From Sphingomonas sp. (GTDB lineage Bacteria; Pseudomonadota; Alphaproteobacteria; Sphingomonadales; Sphingomonadaceae): a stretch of DNA of 40,379 nt. Below the pieces are notes generated by a model, which did no database searches, was not told the DNA's origin, and was given only the letters and a program-made list of their open reading frames with translations. The position numbers and the translations under genes are program-made. Below are positions 8,890 through 19,396 of this stretch, one piece after another (the stretch's first letter is position 1; each line of letters opens with the position of its first letter). Where the stretch lies: assembly GCA_002707985.1 (NCBI GenBank), contig PAOI01000068.1, forward strand, positions 1-40,379, in the 5' to 3' direction.

Positions 8890-10270
8890 TCCTGTCCCAC
8901 AACGCTTTAGCCGACGCACAGTGATCGGAGCCCCACTAGCTCTGGGGCTGGCCGGCAGCGCGAATGCTGTCGCGCCACGCGTTCTCAACGCGCGCGACTT
9001 CGGTGCAAAGGGGGACGGGCGCAACGACGATTACCCGGCGCTGCAACGGTTTTTCGATACGCTTGCCGAAACCGGCGGCCGCGGCGATATTCCGGAAGGC
9101 GTTTACCTCTGTTCGAACCACCCCAGCTTTGAGAACGTCGACCCGCCCGCCACGATTCGCATCCGTTGCTACGGTACGCTCCGCATGACTGCGAAGGGTC
9201 GGTGGGGCACCACTGTACTCATCCGCAACAGCCGCAAGATCGAATGGGAGGGTGGCACGTTGGATGGTGGTGACCCCGTGCCACGCACCCGCCCCTTCGG
9301 GAATAACGGCCTATCGATGTCGGGACTTCTCAGCACCGGACAGCGCGCAACCAGTGATGTCCATGTCCATGGTATCACGCTGGTCAATTGTCGTGCTTCA
9401 GTCGAATATCTCGGCGGCAAGGGCTTCAGCCTGCAGCGCGGCGTCGAGAATTGCTCGTTTCAGATTGAGGTAAGGAATTGCGATTTCGGGGCAACGCTCG
9501 AATCCAGCGCGGTCGATGAGCGTTCCTTTGTTCGCGGCATCACGCTGGGTGTACGCGCGACTGATTGCCGCTACGCCGGCTTGCTGCTCATGCAGGGTGT
9601 GCAAAGGGCGTATAGCGACAGCGCCACGGTGATGTCCGCAACGATCCGCGCCTCGCTCCACGACTGCGGGACGTGGGAGGCTGATGGCACAATACCCCTC
9701 AACCCATATGCCGACACACTCGAGGTCGAACGCGGCCATTTTCTCGCGGGCGATACCGTTCGATTTGTCGACCAGTCTGGCCGGGCGATGGAACGCAGCC
9801 CGGTCTATGCACGCGGTGCGGGTAATGGCCCGATGCGCTTCACTCGCGACCATGCCGGCAACCAGCGATATCGCCCCAGTGCCGGCGTAGCGAGCCAGGC
9901 AATGCGCGCGGTTCCGGATGGCTGGGCGGCGATTCTATTCGATCGAGCGCAGAACCTCGACCTTGAGGCAACGCTCAGTACGAGCCGCACGCAACCCATG
10001 ACGCTGATGCGCGGCCGCGTCAGCAACAGTCGGGCGCAGCTACGGTGCAGCTATCCCCGGATATACGCCCTATGGGATCCGATGCGTCATGGCCTGCGCG
10101 CCGGGCGTATTCCCTCACTTCCGGGCGCAGTCCCCAATGTCGACAATGATTTTTCATTCGAACTTACCGGGTGCGGAAGCGAGCCATTGGTGTCGCCACC
10201 TACCGCTGAGATCGGATCGACCACGATACGCAGGACAGGTGCCAATCCGCGCCCGCGATGTGCGGAATGA
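8879..10270 (+). CDS. Tat-exported right-handed beta-helix protein, pectate-lyase-like
   Basis: 463 residues from ATG 8879, which has GGGGGA just upstream and overlaps the end of the polymerase-like gene. The N-terminus has a twin-arginine signal (FSRRTVIG) followed by a hydrophobic segment ending in Ala-x-Ala (SANA). The mature protein opens with NARDFGAKGDGRNDD, the hallmark start of the Pectate_lyase_3 / beta-helix fold, in which DFGAKGDG is strongly conserved. The long middle region with many short beta-like segments fits a parallel beta-helix. It is probably a periplasmic lyase, hydrolase or epimerase acting on the EPS; catalytic residues were not identified. An in-frame extension to 8756 is judged spurious. 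Confidence 0.8.
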   Translation: MRFDPVPQRFSRRTVIGAPLALGLAGSANAVAPRVLNARDFGAKGDGRNDDYPALQRFFDTLAETGGRGDIPEGVYLCSNHPSFENVDPPATIRIRCYGTLRMTAKGRWGTTVLIRNSRKIEWEGGTLDGGDPVPRTRPFGNNGLSMSGLLSTGQRATSDVHVHGITLVNCRASVEYLGGKGFSLQRGVENCSFQIEVRNCDFGATLESSAVDERSFVRGITLGVRATDCRYAGLLLMQGVQRAYSDSATVMSATIRASLHDCGTWEADGTIPLNPYADTLEVERGHFLAGDTVRFVDQSGRAMERSPVYARGAGNGPMRFTRDHAGNQRYRPSAGVASQAMRAVPDGWAAILFDRAQNLDLEATLSTSRTQPMTLMRGRVSNSRAQLRCSYPRIYALWDPMRHGLRAGRIPSLPGAVPNVDNDFSFELTGCGSEPLVSPPTAEIGSTTIRRTGANPRPRCAE

Positions 10271-10364
10271 GCATGGACGGAAGAGCGATCAGCCCACCAG
10301 ACAGGGGCGACGCGCCAGAGGGCAGCCACCCCTGTCGAAACTTTGACCATATTATCGGGAGCGT

Positions 10365-11171
10365 ATGATGGCCTATACCGAAAGTCAGAAAGCGCAGTTC
10401 GAAACTGATGGCTATATCGTTCTTCCCGGCCTGCTGACGGCCGAAGAAATCACACGGCTTCGCGAGGCGTCCAAGGCGCATCTCCACGCCCATGCAGTGT
10501 TCGTCGACGGCGGCACGACGCAGATGGACGCGTTCAACCATGTGCCCGAGGTGCGGTGGCTGCCCACGCACCCGAAGGTGCTGGAGGCATTCCATTATTT
10601 TTGCGGCGACCAGCTTGAATATTGCCACCATTCCGACATCCACATGAACAAGTTCACCGGATGGCACCGCGACAATCACGGCAAGAATGACTGGGCGCCC
10701 GGCGCTGACGGACAGCCCTTCGCCGTCTATAAGATGGCCGCCTATCTGCAGGATCATTCGCGCGGCCCGACGGCGCTGTATGTCGTACCGGGATCGCACC
10801 GCACCAATGCCGATACCGGCGCGCCCGTCGCAGAGCTGCGCCCCGCGATCGGCGACGTCGTGCTGTTCGATATCCGCATCAAGCACAAGGGCGAGGAAAA
10901 CTCGCTGTTCGGCAAGATTCTCAAGCGCATCTCGCCGAGCCGTGCGCTGACCACGCGCATCCTGCAGGGCATGCGATCGATGCAGGGAGCGCCGGAGAAG
11001 ATGTCGGTATTCTTCACCTATGGCCTGCCCAACGAGCGCACGCGCGAGCATGTCGACCTGACCATCGAGCGTCAGTTGCGCCAATCGGGCGAGCAGAAAT
11101 ATGAGCTGGCGAACGACCTGCGATCGCAACTGACCGACGCCGGGATCATCGTGCGCGACAAGGCAGCCTGA
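10365..11171 (+). CDS. Phytanoyl-CoA dioxygenase (PhyH) family Fe(II)/2-oxoglutarate oxygenase
   Basis: 268 residues. It carries the HxD iron motif in WHRDNHG (His101, Asp103) and a distal His174 in IRIKHKGEEN, completing the 2-His-1-carboxylate set of PhyH enzymes. GSHRTN near residue 145 also fits the family. PhyH proteins hydroxylate small molecules or modify sugars and natural products using 2-oxoglutarate and O2. The substrate is unknown, but its position between the beta-helix and flippase genes suggests modification of a lipid-linked or nucleotide sugar. Two adjacent ATGs exist (10365 and 10368); GGGAG at 10357-10361 fits 10368 slightly better. It is a cytoplasmic enzyme with no signal peptide. 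Confidence 0.88.
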   Translation: MMAYTESQKAQFETDGYIVLPGLLTAEEITRLREASKAHLHAHAVFVDGGTTQMDAFNHVPEVRWLPTHPKVLEAFHYFCGDQLEYCHHSDIHMNKFTGWHRDNHGKNDWAPGADGQPFAVYKMAAYLQDHSRGPTALYVVPGSHRTNADTGAPVAELRPAIGDVVLFDIRIKHKGEENSLFGKILKRISPSRALTTRILQGMRSMQGAPEKMSVFFTYGLPNERTREHVDLTIERQLRQSGEQKYELANDLRSQLTDAGIIVRDKAA

Positions 11172-11219
11172 AGAACGCAGCCGGCACCAAAGACACCGGA
11201 AACCAGGGTCGAAACGAAC

Positions 11220-12689
11220 TTGCAGAAATCCTTTTTCGCGCGCGCGGGCATCTATGTCGTCGGGAACACGCTGCAGCGCGCGATCGCGTATCTGCTGCTG
11301 CCGATCTTCGCGCTGATCCTCTCGCCGGACGAATATGGCCGCTATGCGCTGTTCGTTTCGGCCATGGCGATCATCAACCTGATCTTCGACATGGGGCTCA
11401 GCAAGGCGGCAAGCCGCAACTATGTCGATTATGAGGAGGACCCGCGCCGCCTGCGCCGCTTCCTCGAGCATCTGGCGATTCAGCGCGCCGGGCTGACGCT
11501 CGCTGTCGGCGCGATCCTCGGGCTGCTTGCCATTCCGCTGTGGAATTTCGTCACTGCGGGCGGGTTGACCTGGTGGCCCTATCTGCCGCTTCTGCTGACG
11601 ATCGCGGCGATGGATTCCTTCCTGCTGATCGTGGTTCTGATCCATCGCATGCGCAACGATGCGCTTGGCTTCATCCTGCTGAAGCTGGGTCAGGCGTGCG
11701 CCCAGTTCGCGTTCGGCATCGGTATCGTGACGTTGACCGGTTGGGGCGCACAGGGCGCAGCGCTCGGCATCGCGCTGGGCAGCGCGGTGTCGTTTCTCGC
11801 GGCGACGGTGGTCTATTATCTGCGGCTGATCCCCAAGGAGGAAAGCGATCGCAGCCTGCGCGGCTGGGGGATGTTTCGCGCCAATTTCTCCTATGGCGCG
11901 CCGCTCCTGTTCTACGATCTTGCCTTCTGGCTACGGACCCAGGCCGATCCGTTCATCCTCATCCGCTTCGTGGGGCTGGCAACGGTCGGCGTGTATCAGC
12001 TCGGCTATGTCAGCGGCATGGTCATGGGGCTGCTGGTCGTCTCGATCGATCTTGCCTATGCCCCGCTCTACTATCGGTGGAAGCGCTCGCTGGCTGAAGC
12101 GGATATGCTCCACCGCCTGTCGTCGACGCTGCTCACGCTGCTGACGGCGTCGTTCGCGGTAATTGGGGTGATGCTCGCTCGCCCGGTGCTGCTGGCAGTG
12201 CTGGGGCCGGAGCGTGCGCTGGCTGCCGATGTCGCACCGCTGCTGATCGTGTCCCACTTCATCTACGGCCATTATCTCGCGGGAACGCGCAGCCTGTTCT
12301 ATGCGCGCCGGGCGCGACCGATCACCCTGTTTTCGATCACCGTCAGCCTGTCGTGCATCGCGATCACCTTTTTCGCGGTACCGCGCTTCGGTGTGATGGC
12401 GGCGGCATGGATGAATGCAACGACCTTCTCGATCCTGTGGATCGGCGGCTGCGTGATAACCCGCTTCTATGCGCCGCCGGTTGTCGTGCCGCTGAAGCTG
12501 CAGATCGGGCTCACGCTGGGGCTGCTCGGGCTGGTGGTCGCCGAACCGTCGATGCTGGGCGTCGGAGCGATGGGTATCGTCGAGCGGCTGGCGATCTCCG
12601 TGGTGATAGTGGCGTGCCTGACGCTCGCCGCTTTACCTAAAGCCCTGCATTTGCGGGAGCTTATGAACCGCGTCACGCGTGAGATTTAG
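11220..12689 (+). CDS. Oligosaccharide flippase, Wzx / PST family
   Basis: 489 residues with about 12-14 hydrophobic segments over the whole length. The start, FFARAGIYVVGNTLQRAIAYLLLPIFALIL, is typical of polysaccharide-transport flippases, followed by LSPDEYGRYALF. The family moves undecaprenyl-linked repeat units across the inner membrane for Wzy polymerisation. The start is TTG 11220; no ATG lies nearby and the conserved first helix begins right after it, so TTG is accepted, with AGGG about 11 nt upstream. This is the last recognisable EPS gene. No strong terminator follows; a hairpin lies at 12751-12771. Confidence 0.9.
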   Translation: MQKSFFARAGIYVVGNTLQRAIAYLLLPIFALILSPDEYGRYALFVSAMAIINLIFDMGLSKAASRNYVDYEEDPRRLRRFLEHLAIQRAGLTLAVGAILGLLAIPLWNFVTAGGLTWWPYLPLLLTIAAMDSFLLIVVLIHRMRNDALGFILLKLGQACAQFAFGIGIVTLTGWGAQGAALGIALGSAVSFLAATVVYYLRLIPKEESDRSLRGWGMFRANFSYGAPLLFYDLAFWLRTQADPFILIRFVGLATVGVYQLGYVSGMVMGLLVVSIDLAYAPLYYRWKRSLAEADMLHRLSSTLLTLLTASFAVIGVMLARPVLLAVLGPERALAADVAPLLIVSHFIYGHYLAGTRSLFYARRARPITLFSITVSLSCIAITFFAVPRFGVMAAAWMNATTFSILWIGGCVITRFYAPPVVVPLKLQIGLTLGLLGLVVAEPSMLGVGAMGIVERLAISVVIVACLTLAALPKALHLRELMNRVTREI

Positions 12690-12750
12690 ACCGGTTTCCG
12701 CACGAACTGTCCCGGCAGGGGCTCCCTATGGGGCGGATTGGTGATTCAGA

Positions 12751-12771
12751 CTTCCTGCTGATGGCAGGAGG
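12751..12771. other. Stem-loop between convergent genes
   Basis: An 8-bp stem (12751-12758 with 12764-12771, one G-T wobble) with loop TGATG lies in the 166-bp space between the flippase gene and the convergent lipoprotein gene. It lacks a T-tract, so it is at most a weak bidirectional terminator. Confidence 0.3.
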
Positions 12772-12855
12772 CCAATATGGTCCGCACGAACGCTTTTACG
12801 GGCTCTTCGCGACCGGGGCGTTGCTCCATCCCGACGAACATCTGCCAAAATAGTG

Positions 12856-13407
12856 CTAGGGGCCGCAGCGCCACATCCCCTGATAGGTGCGCTTCGCGCC
12901 ATCCTCGCGCTGGACCAGAAGTTCGGCCCGCTGCGCCGGGGACTCGCCTGAATCTGCGACGCTTTCGCCCGGTGACAGTGTGATCGTAAATCCCGGTCCG
13001 ACGAAATCGCCGCCGCGCCGCAGCGAGGCAAAGCCCTGGCCGTTGCTCAGTGTCAGCCTGTGCACGCCATCTTCGGCCCGCACCACAGCCATCGGCTGCG
13101 CGCTGCTCGCCACGAATCCCTTGCCCAACAGGATCGCCGCATCGTCATCGGAAACGGTAAAGCCGCACGCCAATTCGCCGGGAACGGCCGACGCATCCGC
13201 CGACCTAATCGGCGCCAGCGCGACCGGCCGGCCATCGCCGCCGCGCGTGGCAAGTTCGGCCACCCTGTTGGCGTCCGCCTCGATCGGCGCATCCTTCGCG
13301 ACCGGTGCGGACACCGCCTCGTTGGCGCCGTCGCCGAGCGACTGCGCCGCGGGGGAACATCCGGCGAGGATCAGCGCGCTCGCACTGAACAGGATAAAAT
13401 CACGCAT
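12856..13407 (-). CDS. Putative lipoprotein of unknown function
   Basis: 183 residues. The N-terminus is a short lipoprotein signal with lipobox LAGC at about residues 14-17, followed by an Ala/Asp-rich linker. The C-terminal half has beta-like segments and two cysteines (ELACGF and the terminal MWRCGP) that could form a disulfide. No family was recognised. It begins 54 bp after the prolyl oligopeptidase gene on the same strand and is probably co-transcribed with it. Its end faces the EPS flippase gene. Confidence 0.65.
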   Translation of the reverse strand: MRDFILFSASALILAGCSPAAQSLGDGANEAVSAPVAKDAPIEADANRVAELATRGGDGRPVALAPIRSADASAVPGELACGFTVSDDDAAILLGKGFVASSAQPMAVVRAEDGVHRLTLSNGQGFASLRRGGDFVGPGFTITLSPGESVADSGESPAQRAELLVQREDGAKRTYQGMWRCGP

Positions 13408-13461
13408 CCCGGCCCAACGCCGCGCGCCGCACGACGTTCCGACCGCCCCACCCCACGCCGC

Positions 13462-15618
<2,157 letters not shown>

Positions 15619-15631
15619 CGCAATCTCCGGG

Positions 15632-15672
15632 CAAAAAGAAAGAGGCCGGAACCTAGGGGGCTCCGGCCTCTT
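15632..15672 (-). terminator. Rho-independent terminator of rplQ
   Basis: A perfect 11-bp stem (15640-15650 with 15662-15672) with an 11-nt loop. On the - strand it is followed by a T-rich run at 15632-15641. It ends the alpha-operon transcript 24 bp after the rplQ stop. Confidence 0.85.
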
Positions 15673-15695
15673 GCTCAAGCTCTCGTGAAACGCGA

Positions 15696-16115
15696 TCAGG
15701 CGTCTTCGAAATCGTCCTCGGTCTGCACCGGGCCCGAATCCTGGCCCTTGGCGCTGACGTCGCGATCGACGAATTCGATGATCGCGATCGGCGAAGCGTC
15801 CGACGCGCGGATGCCGGCCTTGATGATGCGGGTATAGCCGCCGTTGCGATCGGCATAGCGCTCGGCAAGGACGTCGAACAGCTTGGTCAGCTGGACATCA
15901 TCCTGCAGGCGGCCATGCGCGAGACGGCGGTTGGAAAGGCCCCCCTTTTTGGCGAGCGTGACGAGCTTCTCGACATAGGGACGAAGCTCCTTCGCCTTGG
16001 CGAGGGTGGTGGTGATCTGTTCGTGCTTGATCAGCGCGGCCGACATGTTGCGGAACAGGGCCTGGCGATGAGCCGAGGTACGCTGCAGCTTACGGCCGCC
16101 TACGCGGTGACGCAT
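15696..16115 (-). CDS. rplQ: 50S ribosomal protein L17
   Basis: 139 residues (E. coli L17 has 127). It begins [19 protein letters not shown] and contains [20 protein letters not shown], both signature stretches of L17, which lines the peptide exit region of the large subunit. The extra length is an acidic C-terminal tail (TEDDFEDA). It normally follows rpoA directly; here two unrelated genes intervene and rpoA has its own terminator, so rplQ probably needs the promoter proposed at 16221-16249. In-frame codons upstream of ATG 16115 lack L17 similarity. Confidence 0.98.
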   Translation of the reverse strand: MRHRVGGRKLQRTSAHRQALFRNMSAALIKHEQITTTLAKAKELRPYVEKLVTLAKKGGLSNRRLAHGRLQDDVQLTKLFDVLAERYADRNGGYTRIIKAGIRASDASPIAIIEFVDRDVSAKGQDSGPVQTEDDFEDA

Positions 16116-16135
16116 GGTAACTTCCTTTGTTCGTC

Positions 16136-16159
16136 CGGCAGCCGTTTGAGGTACTGCCG
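16136..16159 (-). promoter_or_regulatory. Stem-loop in the rplQ leader
   Basis: CGGCAG and CTGCCG (16136-16141, 16154-16159) can pair around a 12-nt loop about 20 nt before the rplQ start codon. It might affect translation. No known L17 leader was recognised. Confidence 0.25.
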
Positions 16160-16220
16160 ACCAGGCGGTGAAACAGGGCCACCGCCCAAAACCCAAGATC
16201 ACGATGTCGTGAAGCCGCGC

Positions 16221-16249
16221 GTAAAAGCGGAAATCAGGCGATTCGTCAA
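16221..16249 (-). promoter_or_regulatory. Candidate promoter for rplQ
   Basis: On the - strand TTGACG (16249-16244) is followed after 17 bp by TTTTAC (16226-16221). This would give a leader of roughly 100 nt. The -35 is good and the -10 poor. The need for a separate promoter is implied by the terminator and foreign genes between rpoA and rplQ. Confidence 0.4.
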
Positions 16250-16290
16250 GCCCCGGCGGGGCCGTTGGCCTATTCCGGCCATCCGCATTG

Positions 16291-16665
16291 CTATGCAGCC
16301 CTTTGTTGGTGCCGCAGCGCCAGACAATAGCCGAAGCTTGCCGCCAGGCCCGCAATTATCGCAGCGGTGCCCATCCACACGGCCGTCTGTATCGGCGCGA
16401 ACACCCACAGAATTGTATAGGCAAGCCCGCTCAGCACCATCGACCATCCGACCGCGCGGCGCGCCTGACGCGCCCGCGCGCTGGGGACGAACAGCTTCGG
16501 CATCCTATTGCCGAACCATGCAATCATCAGCCCGTTAGCGCCAACGACGATGCGAGTGAGCGTGTCACCTTCGATATAGCCCAGGCTACGTGCGTAGGTC
16601 CCGCCCAGAGCCGTCGCGATAATCGCAACGGCCCAGCAAAGACTTCCGATCAGATCCCTATTCAT
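16291..16665 (-). CDS. Small four-helix membrane protein, SdpI-like
   Basis: 124 residues with four predicted membrane helices (about 5-22, 38-52, 70-90, 95-115) and a basic loop between helices 2 and 3. The helix 2 end and loop, [14 protein letters not shown], resemble the GN-xx-PK signature of the SdpI C-terminal domain. In Bacillus, SdpI is an immunity and signalling protein that sequesters the repressor SdpR at the membrane. Its start overlaps the stop of the SdpR-like gene by 4 bp (ATGA), so the two are translationally coupled. The SdpI call is an inference from partner and motif; it is shorter than full SdpI. Confidence 0.6.
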   Translation of the reverse strand: MNRDLIGSLCWAVAIIATALGGTYARSLGYIEGDTLTRIVVGANGLMIAWFGNRMPKLFVPSARARQARRAVGWSMVLSGLAYTILWVFAPIQTAVWMGTAAIIAGLAASFGYCLALRHQQRAA

Positions 16666-16958
16666 CGCGTGACCTCCTTACCGCGCGTCGAAGCCGGAGC
16701 ATCGCCGCCGAACGAATGAACGAAGCCCAGCAGCGCCTCTTCGAGAACCGACAGCTTCAAATGATAGATGATAGACTTTCCGGCCTTTTCGGCGTGCACC
16801 AGATCCGCCTCCTTCAGCACGGCGAAGTGCGCCGACATGGTCGGCTTGGAAACGTCGAACTGATCGCTGATGTCGCCGGCGCTCATAGGCCCCTTGCGCA
16901 GCAATTGCAGGACGCGGCGCCGAGTCGGATCGGAAAGGGCCTTGAACACCTTGCTCAT
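16662..16958 (-). CDS. ArsR-family winged-helix repressor, SdpR-like
   Basis: 98 residues. The sequence begins MSKVFKALSDPTRRRVLQLL and has the recognition-helix stretch SKPTMSAHFAVLKEADLV, very close to the SdpR autorepressor subgroup. Metal-binding cysteines of ArsR/SmtB are absent, as in SdpR. It likely binds the palindrome that overlaps its own -10 box, giving autorepression relieved by the membrane partner encoded next. No Shine-Dalgarno sequence precedes the ATG. The gene pair sits between rpoA and rplQ, an unusual place. Confidence 0.85.
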   Translation of the reverse strand: MSKVFKALSDPTRRRVLQLLRKGPMSAGDISDQFDVSKPTMSAHFAVLKEADLVHAEKAGKSIIYHLKLSVLEEALLGFVHSFGGDAPASTRGKEVTR

Positions 16959-16963
16959 AATGT

Positions 16964-16981
16964 GATGATTAGCTAATCATC
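16964..16981. promoter_or_regulatory. Perfect 18-bp palindrome, probable SdpR-like operator
   Basis: GATGATTAGCTAATCATC is a perfect palindrome ending 5 bp before the repressor start codon and covering the predicted -10 box. This fits the two-fold symmetry of ArsR-type dimers. Confidence 0.75.
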
Positions 16982-16993
16982 TAATCGTGTCAA
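16965..16993 (-). promoter_or_regulatory. Promoter of the SdpR/SdpI-like pair, probably leaderless
   Basis: On the - strand a consensus TTGACA (16993-16988) is followed after exactly 17 bp by AATCAT (16970-16965). The expected start point falls at about 16958-16959, on or next to the A of the ATG, and there is no ribosome-binding site. A leaderless mRNA is predicted. Confidence 0.6.
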
Positions 16994-17053
16994 GCTCATT
17001 TTGATCGGTGACTAACGATCCGGCAGAACCGGCTGCGGTGAACGCGAACATGC

Positions 17054-17086
17054 AAAAAGGGCCCCGCATCGCTGCGGAGCCCTTTT
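17054..17086 (-). terminator. Rho-independent terminator of the rpsM-rpsK-rpoA transcript
   Basis: AAAAGGGC pairs with GCCCTTTT and the inner CCGC with GCGG (one mismatch between), around a 6-nt loop. On the - strand it ends in a run of T. It lies about 25 bp after the rpoA stop and separates rpoA from the SdpR/SdpI-like pair and rplQ. Confidence 0.9.
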
Positions 17087-17108
17087 CTGTTTCAAACCGA
17101 TCGGATGA

Positions 17109-18176
17109 TCAGCCCAGGATTTCCTGTTCGAGCTTCTTGGCCATCTCTTCGATGTTCTCAGGCGGCCAGCCCGGGATTTCCATACCCAGGCGCAGGCCCA
17201 TGCTGGAAAGGACTTCCTTGATTTCGTTGAGCGACTTGCGGCCGAAATTCGGCGTGCGCAGCATCTCGGCTTCGGTCTTCTGCACCAGATCGCCGATATA
17301 GATGATGTTGTCGTTCTTGAGGCAGTTAGCCGAACGGACCGACAGTTCCAGCTCGTCGACCTTCTTGAGAAGGTAACGGTTGATCTGCGCGGTGTCGCTG
17401 CCGCCTTCCGGAGCCGCACCGGCAATGCCGGGCTGCGCGGCCGGGGCCTGCTGCACCATCGTCGAATCGTCGAAATGGACGAACAGCGCCAGCTGGTCCT
17501 GAAGGATGCGCGCGGCATAGGCGAGCGCGTCTTCCGGAGTCACCGTGCCGTCGGTTTCGATCGTCAGCGCCAGCTTGTCATAATCGAGGTCCTGACCGAC
17601 GCGGGTCGGGTCGACCTTGTACGACACCTGACGAACCGGGCTGTACAGCGCGTCGACCGGGATCAGGCCGATCGGCGCATCGGCCGGGCGGTTCGCCGCG
17701 GCGGGGACATAACCCTTGCCGGTGTCGGCGGTCAGTTCCATGTTCAGCGTCGCGCCATCGTCGAGGTGACAGATAACGAGATCGGGGTTCATCACTTCGA
17801 TGTCGCCCGAAACGGCGATGTCGCCGGCCTTGACTTCGGCAGGGCCGGTTGCGGACAGCTGAAGACGCTTGGGGCCTTCGCCCTGCATCTTGAGTGCGAT
17901 CTGCTTGACGTTCAGGACGATGTCGGTGACGTCTTCGCGCACGCCGGCCAGCGACGAGAATTCGTGCAGGACGTTCTCGATCTTGATCGACGTGACAGCG
18001 GCGCCCTGAAGGCTCGACAGCAGCACGCGGCGCAGCGCATTGCCGAGCGTCAGGCCGAAGCCGCGCTCGAGCGGTTCGGCGACAAACGTCGACTTGCGCT
18101 TGGGATCACCGCCGGGCTTCTTCTCGAGGCCGTGGGGCTTCTTGAGTTCTTGCCAGTTCTTAGCGTTGACGGACAC
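17109..18176 (-). CDS. rpoA: DNA-directed RNA polymerase subunit alpha
   Basis: 355 residues. The N-terminal dimerisation domain contains [19 protein letters not shown], and the C-terminal domain contains [15 protein letters not shown] and [14 protein letters not shown], the helix-hairpin-helix region that contacts UP elements and activators. The start is GTG 18176, giving [12 protein letters not shown], with GAGGGA 7 nt upstream. It follows rpsK closely (about 100 bp) and is the last gene before a strong terminator. A Gly/Ala-rich linker of about 25 residues joins the two domains, as in other alphaproteobacteria. Confidence 0.99.
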   Translation of the reverse strand: MSVNAKNWQELKKPHGLEKKPGGDPKRKSTFVAEPLERGFGLTLGNALRRVLLSSLQGAAVTSIKIENVLHEFSSLAGVREDVTDIVLNVKQIALKMQGEGPKRLQLSATGPAEVKAGDIAVSGDIEVMNPDLVICHLDDGATLNMELTADTGKGYVPAAANRPADAPIGLIPVDALYSPVRQVSYKVDPTRVGQDLDYDKLALTIETDGTVTPEDALAYAARILQDQLALFVHFDDSTMVQQAPAAQPGIAGAAPEGGSDTAQINRYLLKKVDELELSVRSANCLKNDNIIYIGDLVQKTEAEMLRTPNFGRKSLNEIKEVLSSMGLRLGMEIPGWPPENIEEMAKKLEQEILG

Positions 18177-18275
18177 TGGGCGTTCCCTCTGGTTGGGCGG
18201 GATGGGGCATTCCCGCCAATAAAATGTCGCACCGGCCCCTGCCCGCGTCCGGGCCGGGCGCCGATGCAAGCGAGA

Positions 18276-18665
18276 TCAGACGCGGCGGCGCTTGGACGGA
18301 CGAACGCCATTGTGCGGGATCGGCGTCACGTCGCGGATCGACGTGATCTGAAATCCGACCGCCTGCAGCGCGCGGAGTGCCGATTCACGGCCCGAACCCG
18401 GGCCCTTGACTTCGACTTCCAGCGTGCGGACGCCATGTTCGGCGGCCTTGCGGCCTGCGTCTTCGGCAGCGACCTGAGCGGCGTAGGGGGTCGACTTGCG
18501 CGAACCCTTGAAGCCCATCATGCCGGCCGACGACCACGAAATCGCGTTGCCCTGGGCATCGGTGATCGTGATCATGGTGTTGTTGAAGCTGGCGTTCACA
18601 TGGGCGACGCCTGCGGTGATGTTCTTGCGCTCGCGACGGCGAAGGCGCTGCGGTGCTTGTGCCAT
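18276..18665 (-). CDS. rpsK: 30S ribosomal protein S11
   Basis: 129 residues, the same length as E. coli S11. Signature stretches include [32 protein letters not shown] and the C-terminal [21 protein letters not shown]11 sits on the platform of the small subunit near the mRNA exit. It lies between rpsM and rpoA; rpsD is absent from this spot, as usual in alphaproteobacteria. Confidence 0.99.
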   Translation of the reverse strand: MAQAPQRLRRRERKNITAGVAHVNASFNNTMITITDAQGNAISWSSAGMMGFKGSRKSTPYAAQVAAEDAGRKAAEHGVRTLEVEVKGPGSGRESALRALQAVGFQITSIRDVTPIPHNGVRPSKRRRV

Positions 18666-18767
18666 TGGATCAGTTCCTGACCTGAAATCTCTGTAACGAG
18701 AAGCGTTTTACGGCTGGGGCCGGAGCGAATGGCAAATAGCCCGCCCCGGCAAAGACGTAAGCGAAGC

Positions 18768-19136
18768 TTACTTCTTCTTGCCCGCGATCGGCTTCGCCTT
18801 GCCCTTTCGGGTGCGCGCATTGGTGTGCGTGCGCTGACCGCGGACCGGCAGGCCCTTGCGGTGACGCAGGCCCCGATAGCAGGCGAGGTCCATCAGACGC
18901 TTGATGTTCATCGCGGTCTCGCGGCGAAGGTCGCCCTCCACCGTATAGCCGGCGTCGATCGTTTCGCGGATCTGCAGGACTTCCTGGTCCGTCAGGTCCT
19001 GAACGCGGCGTTCCGGCGCGATGTTCAGCTTCTCGGTGATTTCCTTGGCTTTGGCCTGACCAATGCCGTGGATATACTGGAGCGCGATCACTACGCGCTT
19101 GTTGGTCGGGATGTTAACACCCGCAATACGTGCCAT
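18768..19136 (-). CDS. rpsM: 30S ribosomal protein S13
   Basis: 122 residues. It begins [19 protein letters not shown], with the helix-hairpin-helix motif [12 protein letters not shown], and ends in the basic tail ([18 protein letters not shown]) that reaches the P-site tRNA. First gene of the alpha cluster; the previous ribosomal gene (adk side) is separated by two non-ribosomal genes and a 260-bp gap, so a separate promoter is likely. Confidence 0.99.
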   Translation of the reverse strand: MARIAGVNIPTNKRVVIALQYIHGIGQAKAKEITEKLNIAPERRVQDLTDQEVLQIRETIDAGYTVEGDLRRETAMNIKRLMDLACYRGLRHRKGLPVRGQRTHTNARTRKGKAKPIAGKKK

Positions 19137-19271
19137 GTAATTCTTTCTCCCGGCTCCACAGGGAACCGCATGGCAGCTGGATCCCTATCTCGTAGCGTTT
19201 CCCCGAAATACGATTAGCCGACGCACGCACAAAAGGCGCCGCCGGAGCTGCCGGTATTTCGGAAGGAGCTT

Positions 19272-19300
19272 CACCTAGGGATGAAGCAAGAGGCTGTCAA
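19272..19300 (-). promoter_or_regulatory. Candidate promoter for rpsM-rpsK-rpoA
   Basis: On the - strand a consensus TTGACA (19300-19295) is followed after 17 bp by TAGGTG (19277-19272). The transcript would have a leader of about 130 nt. The -10 match is weak, but the perfect -35 and the position upstream of rpsM support it. Confidence 0.5.
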
Positions 19301-19396
19301 GCGATGCGCACGAAGTCAAGGCGCATTTTTTGGTCCGTTTTCGGTGTGCACCGAAACCCGTGCCGATTCAATGCGACGATCGGCACAAGGTTCCCG

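Noticed and set aside
12777..12983. Short + strand frame after the flippase gene, considered as an IS transposase remnant
   Set aside because: It overlaps the lipoprotein gene, has no transposase motif and no terminal inverted repeats were found.
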